Assembly (NCBI RefSeq): GCF_000425065.1
Contig: NZ_AULB01000032.1
Location: 40,536-104,535, forward strand
DNA from: Actinomadura rifamycini DSM 43936
Lineage (GTDB): Bacteria; Actinomycetota; Actinomycetes; Streptosporangiales; Streptosporangiaceae
Direction: 5' to 3'
DNA: 64,000 nucleotides
Position 1 is the first letter of the stretch; each line of letters begins with the position of its first letter. Below the pieces are notes generated by a model. It made no database searches. It was not told the DNA's origin and saw only the letters and a program-made list of their open reading frames with translations. The translations under genes and the position numbers were made by a program. This document shows positions 59,583 to 64,000 of this stretch, in pieces.

Positions 59583-60950
59583 ATGACCGCCACCACCACC
59601 GCCGAACCCCTCGCGCCGGACGAGCCCCGCGTCCTCGGCTCCTACCGCCTGCTCGGACGGCTGGGCCGCGGCGGCATGGGGACCGTCTACCTGGGCGCGG
59701 AGCCGAACGGGCGCCGCGTCGCGGTCAAGGTGATCAACCGGGAGCTGGCCGGGGAGCCGGCGTTCCTCGCCCGGTTCCGCCGGGAGGTGACGGCGGCGCG
59801 GCGCGTCCACCGGTTCTGCACGGCGCCCGTCCTGGACGCCGAGCTCGACCAGGACCCGCCCTACATCGTCACCGAGTACATCGACGGGCCCAGCCTGCAC
59901 GACGCGATCCGCGAGCGCGGGCCGCTGCCCGGCTCCGACCTGGAGGGCCTCGCGGTCGGCGTCGCCACCGCGCTCACCGCCATCCACGGGGCCGGGATCG
60001 TGCACCGCGACCTCAAGCCCGCGAACGTCCTGCTGTCGTCCACCGGCCCCCGCGTGATCGACTTCGGCATCGCCCGCGCCCTCGACGCCGCCGACGGCCT
60101 CACCCGCACCGGGCAGTTCGTCGGGACGCCGTCCTACATCGCGCCCGAGGTGCTGGAGGGCGCGCCCGTCGAGCGGGCCTCGGACGTCTTCGCGTGGGGC
60201 TGCGTGGTGGCGTTCGCCGGGACGGGGCGGCCGCCGTTCCGGGGCGAGACGGTCGCGGAGACGTTCCGCCGCATCGGCGCGGAGCGGCCCGACCTGAGCG
60301 GGCTCGACCTCCGGCTGCGGGAGATCGTCGCGGCGGCGCTCACCAAGGACCCGCGCGAGCGCCCGACCGCGCAGGACGTCCTGGCGCGGCTCGTCGGCCA
60401 GCAGCGGCCGGACCCGGAGCGGCTCGCGGAGTCGGTGTCGGCGACCTGGCGGCGGGACGGCGCGGGCGGCGCGACCACCGCGACGGGCGGGCACCCGCTC
60501 CCGCCGCCGGTGCCCGCGCCCGACCCGGACTCCGCCGCGCCGCCCGTCCCGCTCCCGGCGCCCGTCCCGGAGGCCGAGGCCGAGCCCGCGGGCGACGCGG
60601 CGGACGGGACGGCCGGCGGGACGGCCGCGAGCGGCGCCGAGTCGACCGTCCTGGTCGACCTGCCGTACCCGGAGGCGTGGCGGGGGGCGCAGCGCTGGCT
60701 GACCCTGCTGCGCACCCTCCTGGTGGTCCCGCACCTGGTGGTCATGCTGCTCATGCACATCGCGCTGGTGCTGGTGCTGCTGGCGAGCTGCCTGGTCATC
60801 CCGTTCACCGGGCGCTACCCGCGCCCGCTCTACGGCCTGGTCGTCGGCTGCCAGCGGTGGTCGGCGCGCGTCGTCGCGTACGCGTTCGGGCTCACCGGCG
60901 AGAAGCTGCCGCCGTTCCGGACGCTGCCCCGCGCCCGGCGCGGACGCTGA
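59583..60950 (+). CDS. Ser/Thr protein kinase with C-terminal DUF4389 membrane region
   Basis: 455 residues. The Hanks-type kinase domain (15-275) is complete: GRGGMGTVY, the Lys in VAVKVINRE, HRDLKPANV, VIDFGIARA and GTPSYIAPE. A Pro/Ala-rich linker (290-360) leads to two membrane helices with the DUF4389 pattern (RWLTLLRTLLVVPHLVVMLLMHIALVLVLLA, FTGRYPRPLYGLVVGCQRW). It is unlike PknB because it has no PASTA domains. It is followed 97 bp later by a paralogue whose kinase domain is nearly identical in places, so the pair arose by tandem duplication. Confidence 0.93.
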   Translation: MTATTTAEPLAPDEPRVLGSYRLLGRLGRGGMGTVYLGAEPNGRRVAVKVINRELAGEPAFLARFRREVTAARRVHRFCTAPVLDAELDQDPPYIVTEYIDGPSLHDAIRERGPLPGSDLEGLAVGVATALTAIHGAGIVHRDLKPANVLLSSTGPRVIDFGIARALDAADGLTRTGQFVGTPSYIAPEVLEGAPVERASDVFAWGCVVAFAGTGRPPFRGETVAETFRRIGAERPDLSGLDLRLREIVAAALTKDPRERPTAQDVLARLVGQQRPDPERLAESVSATWRRDGAGGATTATGGHPLPPPVPAPDPDSAAPPVPLPAPVPEAEAEPAGDAADGTAGGTAASGAESTVLVDLPYPEAWRGAQRWLTLLRTLLVVPHLVVMLLMHIALVLVLLASCLVIPFTGRYPRPLYGLVVGCQRWSARVVAYAFGLTGEKLPPFRTLPRARRGR

Positions 60951-61047
60951 ACCACCACTAGGCTTCGAACGTCCCATTTCACGGAGGACCGCTAGGGTTC
61001 TGACGGACAGTCCCCCCATTCCGCATTTCACCCCCCACAGGATCAGG

Positions 61048-62889
61048 ATGACCACGCACCCAGGAGACAACGGCGAGGCGCTGCGCCCCGGGGACCCCGA
61101 CCGGCTCGGCCCGTACCGGCTGACCGGACGGCTCGGACGCGGCGGCATGGGCACCGTCTACCTGGGCGAGGACGACGGCGGCCGCCGCGTCGCGGTCAAG
61201 GTGATCAACCGGGAGCTGGCCGGGGAGGGCGCGTTCCGGGAGCGGTTCCGGCGCGAGGTGACCGCGGCCCGGCAGGTCCGGCGGTTCTGCACGGCGCCCG
61301 TCCTGGACGCCGAGCTCGACCGGGACCCGCTGTACGTCGTCACCGAGTTCATCGACGGGCCGAGCCTGGAGAAGGCCGTGCGGGACCGCGGTCCGCTGCC
61401 CGGCTCCGACCTGGAGGGCCTCGCGGTCGGCGTCGCGACCGCGCTGTCCGCGATCCACGGCGCGGGCATCGTGCACCGCGACCTGAAGCCCGCGAACGTC
61501 CTGCTGTCGTCCACCGGCCCCCGCGTGATCGACTTCGGCATCGCCCGCGCCCTCGACGCCGCCGACGGGCCCACCCGCACCGGGCAGTTCGTCGGCACCC
61601 CGAACTACCTGCCGCCGGAGATCCTGCGCGGCGAGCCGATCACCCCCGCCTCCGACGTCTTCTCGTGGGGCTGCGTCGTCGCCTACGCCGGGACGGGCGT
61701 CGCGCCGTTCGCGGGCGACACCGTCCCCGCGATCTTCTACCGGGTGGTGCACGACGCGCCGAAGCTGGACGCGCTCGACCCCGGCCTGCGGGACGTCGTC
61801 GCGGCCGCGCTGGACAAGGACCCCCGCAGCCGCCCGTCCGTCCAGGAGCTGCTCGGCCGGCTGGTCGGCACCGGCGCCACCCCCGACCCGGCGACGCTCG
61901 CCGAGACGGTCGCGAGCGGCTGGCCCCGCCACGGCGCGGCGGCCGGGGCGGGCGCCGGGATCGGCGCCGGCGTCGCCGGGGCGGGCGCCGCCGGCGCGGG
62001 CGTGCAGGACGCGCCGACCCTCCCGTCGCCGCCCGCCCCGGGCGGCCCCGACCCCGCGACCCCCGCGAGGACGGCCCTGCTGCGCGGCGGCCCGACCGGC
62101 GACGACTCCACCCGCGACGACGCGCTCCGCACGCCGCCGGCGGCGTCCGGCCCGCGGCCGCCGTCCGGGCCGTCCGGTCCTCTGGGCGGCGGCGTGCCGC
62201 GCCGGGCGCTGGCCATCGGCGCCGCCGTGGCCGCCGTCGTCGCGGTGGCCGCGTTCGTCGGGTTCAAGGTCATCGGCGGCGGGCCGCCGGACAAGCTCGC
62301 GACCGCGTTCAGCGACGCCTTCGCCAGCGACGACTCCGGCTGGTACACCTTCGGCGAGAACCAGACCTACGTGAACGAGCGGTACCGGATGCGCACCTCC
62401 GGCTCCGACTCGGCGCTGAACGCGTTCGTGCCGAAGGGCGAGGTGAAGGACTTCCCCGACCCGCTCCTGGCGACCGTCACCGTCGCCGTCCGCGAGGGCC
62501 CCGCCGACGCGCGGTTCGGCATGACGTGCCGGTCGAACGACGAGGGCGCCCGGCAGTACGTCTTCCTGGTCCGCAACGACGGCCAGGGCGCGCTGCTGCG
62601 CAAGGTCGACGGGGACCGCGGCACCAAGGACCTCGCGGCGGTCGACTCGTCCGGCGGGTGGGACGAGGAGGGCCCCAACGAGGTCCAGATCGCCTGCGAG
62701 GGCAAGGACGACGGCGAGAGCGTCCGGCTGCGGCTCTGGGTGAACGGCGACCGGGTCATCGACGAGACCGACGCCGAGCAGCCGCTGCCGAACGGCCGGG
62801 TCGGCCTGCGCATCGAGCGGGGCGGCAACCAGGCCGAGGACGTCACCGCCGAGTTCGACGACTTCGACATGTCGAAGATCCTCGGCTAG
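61048..62889 (+). CDS. Ser/Thr protein kinase with extracytoplasmic sensor domain
   Basis: 613 residues. The kinase domain (12-270) carries GRGGMGTVY, VAVKVINRE, HRDLKPANV, VIDFGIARA and GTPNYLPPE. Then come a long Gly/Ala/Pro linker, one membrane helix (ALAIGAAVAAVVAVAAFVGF, about 390-410) and an outside domain of about 190 residues that looks like a beta-sandwich (SDDSGWYTFGENQTYVNERY, RVGLRIERGGNQAEDVTAEFDDFDM), the layout of a ligand-sensing receptor kinase. The stop is immediately followed by the left end of an IS481-type element, which left the coding region intact. Confidence 0.92.
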   Translation: MTTHPGDNGEALRPGDPDRLGPYRLTGRLGRGGMGTVYLGEDDGGRRVAVKVINRELAGEGAFRERFRREVTAARQVRRFCTAPVLDAELDRDPLYVVTEFIDGPSLEKAVRDRGPLPGSDLEGLAVGVATALSAIHGAGIVHRDLKPANVLLSSTGPRVIDFGIARALDAADGPTRTGQFVGTPNYLPPEILRGEPITPASDVFSWGCVVAYAGTGVAPFAGDTVPAIFYRVVHDAPKLDALDPGLRDVVAAALDKDPRSRPSVQELLGRLVGTGATPDPATLAETVASGWPRHGAAAGAGAGIGAGVAGAGAAGAGVQDAPTLPSPPAPGGPDPATPARTALLRGGPTGDDSTRDDALRTPPAASGPRPPSGPSGPLGGGVPRRALAIGAAVAAVVAVAAFVGFKVIGGGPPDKLATAFSDAFASDDSGWYTFGENQTYVNERYRMRTSGSDSALNAFVPKGEVKDFPDPLLATVTVAVREGPADARFGMTCRSNDEGARQYVFLVRNDGQGALLRKVDGDRGTKDLAAVDSSGGWDEEGPNEVQIACEGKDDGESVRLRLWVNGDRVIDETDAEQPLPNGRVGLRIERGGNQAEDVTAEFDDFDMSKILG

Positions 62890-62948
62890 CTGTACTGACC
62901 ATGGAGGTTGCGAACGCGGCGGCACGGTCGGATGATCTTGAAGTGAGG

Positions 62949-63006
62949 GAGGGCCTCCGGGTTCGGTGTGGATTGCGACATCTGCACCGACCCCCAGGAG
63001 GCCCTC
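62949..63006 (+). promoter_or_regulatory. Leader hairpin covering the transposase ribosome-binding site
   Basis: GAGGGCCTCC (62949-62958) pairs perfectly with GGAGGCCCTC (62997-63006), which contains the AGGAG site just before the ATG at 63007. An inner pair (GGTTCGGTG with CACCGACC) extends the structure. A long transcript would hide the start site, limiting transposase made by read-through. Confidence 0.65.
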
Positions 63007-64000
63007 ATGCCCCACCGTAACGCCCCGCTGACCGAGACCGGACGTCTGCGCCTGGCCCGATGCGTGGTCACCGACGGGTGGCCGCTGCGTCGGGCCGCCG
63101 AACGGTTCCAGGTCTCGGTGAGCACCGCACAGCGGTGGGCGACCCGGTACCGGGAACTGGGCGAGGCGGGCATGGCCGACCGGTCCTCCCGGCCCCGCCG
63201 CAGCCCGCGCCGGACCCCTGCCCGCACCGAGCGGCGCATCATCAAGGTCCGGGTGCTGCGCCGCTGGGGACCGGCCCGCATCGCCTACCTGCTCGGCCTC
63301 AACCCCGCCACCGTGCACCGGGTCCTGACCCGCCACGGCATGCCCCGCCTGGCCCACCTGGACCGCGCCACCGGCCGCACCGTCCGCCGCTACGAGCACG
63401 ACGCGCCCGGCGACCTGGTGCACGTCGACATCAAGAAACTCGGCAACATCCCCGACGGCGGCGGCCACAAAACCCACGGCCGCGCCGCCGGCGGCCGCAA
63501 CTCCTCGGCCCACCGCGACCCGCACCGGCCCCGCACCACCGGCGGGCGCCCCAACCTGGGCTACGGCTACCTGCACAACGCCGTCGACGACCACTCCCGC
63601 CTGGCCTACACCGAAATCCTGTCCGACGAGACCAAGGAGACGGCGGCAGCGTTCTGGCAGCGGGCGCAGGCGTTCTTCACCCGAGCCGGGATCACCGTGC
63701 GGCGCGTCCTGACCGACAACGGATCGTGCTACCGATCACGCCTGTGGCACGACACCCTGACCACGGCCGGCGTCACGCACAAACGAACCCGTCCCTACCG
63801 GCCTCAGACCAACGGCAAGGTCGAACGCTACAACCGCACCCTGCTCGACGAATGGGCCTACCACCGGCCCTACCGGTCAGAGACCGAACGCCGCCGAGCA
63901 CTCCCGCGGTGGCTGCACACCTACAATCACCACCGCGGCCACACCGCACTCGGCGGCCTCCCACCAGCCAGCCGCGTTCCCAACCTCACGAGACAGAACA
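63007..64000 (+). CDS. IS481-family transposase, incomplete at the window end
   Basis: At least 331 residues, open to the last base. N-terminal HTH (LRLARCVVTDGWPLRRAAERFQVSVSTAQRWATRY) with the following SSRPRRSPRRTP arm is the IS481 pattern. The DDE catalytic core shows Asp in HVDIKKLGNIPDGGG, Asp in VLTDNGSCYRS and Glu in QTNGKVERYNRTLLDEW. Length suggests only a few codons are missing. Codon use is a little less GC-rich at the end than in the flanking kinase genes, in line with a mobile origin. Confidence 0.93.
   Translation, partial: MPHRNAPLTETGRLRLARCVVTDGWPLRRAAERFQVSVSTAQRWATRYRELGEAGMADRSSRPRRSPRRTPARTERRIIKVRVLRRWGPARIAYLLGLNPATVHRVLTRHGMPRLAHLDRATGRTVRRYEHDAPGDLVHVDIKKLGNIPDGGGHKTHGRAAGGRNSSAHRDPHRPRTTGGRPNLGYGYLHNAVDDHSRLAYTEILSDETKETAAAFWQRAQAFFTRAGITVRRVLTDNGSCYRSRLWHDTLTTAGVTHKRTRPYRPQTNGKVERYNRTLLDEWAYHRPYRSETERRRALPRWLHTYNHHRGHTALGGLPPASRVPNLTRQN

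Larger units (their letters stand above)
62891..64000 (+). mobile_element. IS481-family insertion sequence, right end outside the window
   Basis: The element begins within a few bases of the kinase stop (62889), around TGTACTGACCATGGAGG, has a leader with a long hairpin, and encodes an IS481-type transposase open to the window end. The exact left end is inferred from where kinase-type sequence stops; inverted repeats and target duplication cannot be checked because the right end is missing. Confidence 0.85.

Overview
The window is very GC-rich, with strong G/C preference at third codon positions, many GTG and some TTG starts, and dense minus-strand operons joined by 4-nt stop/start overlaps. 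Together with XRE/DUF397/RsbW-like ATPase modules, DUF4328, DUF6504, F420-type LLM oxidoreductase and actinobacterial Ser/Thr kinases, this points to a chromosomal segment of a filamentous actinobacterium, plausibly Streptosporangiales/Thermomonosporaceae (Actinomadura-like). The genus is inferred from gene content only. I saw no rRNA, tRNA or CRISPR array.

Layout. 1-18.3 kb: mostly housekeeping genes: an open-ended hypothetical, malQ, an amidase, a NERD protein, ilvD, DUF1330, an FmdB zinc ribbon, an HNH nuclease, a prolyl oligopeptidase, DUF488, a GNAT, an XRE/TPR regulator divergent from a small hypothetical across a palindrome-bearing gap, MscS, glbO and a secreted S37 peptidase. 18.5-23.2 kb: a thioesterase, ettA with a very strong terminator, a membrane diguanylate cyclase, a 208-bp array of 15-bp repeats, and a short SSB paralogue. 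23.3-28.5 kb: a coupled operon of a CysG-type siroheme/precorrin-2 enzyme and two dynamin-like membrane GTPases.

28.6-39.3 kb: a cobalamin operon read leftward from a canonical cobalamin riboswitch: ChlI/ChlD-type chelatase, cobO, cobB, a GNAT fused to half a tetrapyrrole methylase, an unknown 152-aa protein, a cobL lacking the N-terminal half of its CbiE domain, a cobE-like gene, cobH, cobC and a bluB-cobT fusion. Nearly all joints are 4-nt overlaps. Several pathway genes (CobI, CobJ, CobM, CobK, CobN, CobS) are not in the window.

39.3-42.9 kb: an RsbW-like ATPase and an XRE/DUF5753-DUF397 pair form a typical actinomycete regulatory module. Between them lies an IscB gene, the RNA-guided HNH/RuvC nuclease family ancestral to Cas9. 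It keeps all expected catalytic motifs and is preceded by a hairpin-rich non-coding stretch that is the natural candidate for its omega-RNA. This is the most notable system here.

42.9-46.6 kb: an LLM oxidoreductase and a ThDP enzyme, each preceded by a palindrome of KstR type, then a methyltransferase. 46.7-53.3 kb: an orphan 66-aa gene with its own operator-like palindrome and terminator; a small membrane protein/ABC ATPase/FtsX-type permease operon divergent from a histidine kinase-response regulator pair; and membrane proteins around a short tandem repeat. 53.3-57.1 kb: a DUF6504-dnaE2 operon behind a LexA-type SOS box. 57.2-62.9 kb: a TetR regulator, a quinone oxidoreductase, and two tandem paralogous Ser/Thr kinases. 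The window ends inside an IS481-family insertion sequence whose transposase ribosome-binding site is buried in a long hairpin.
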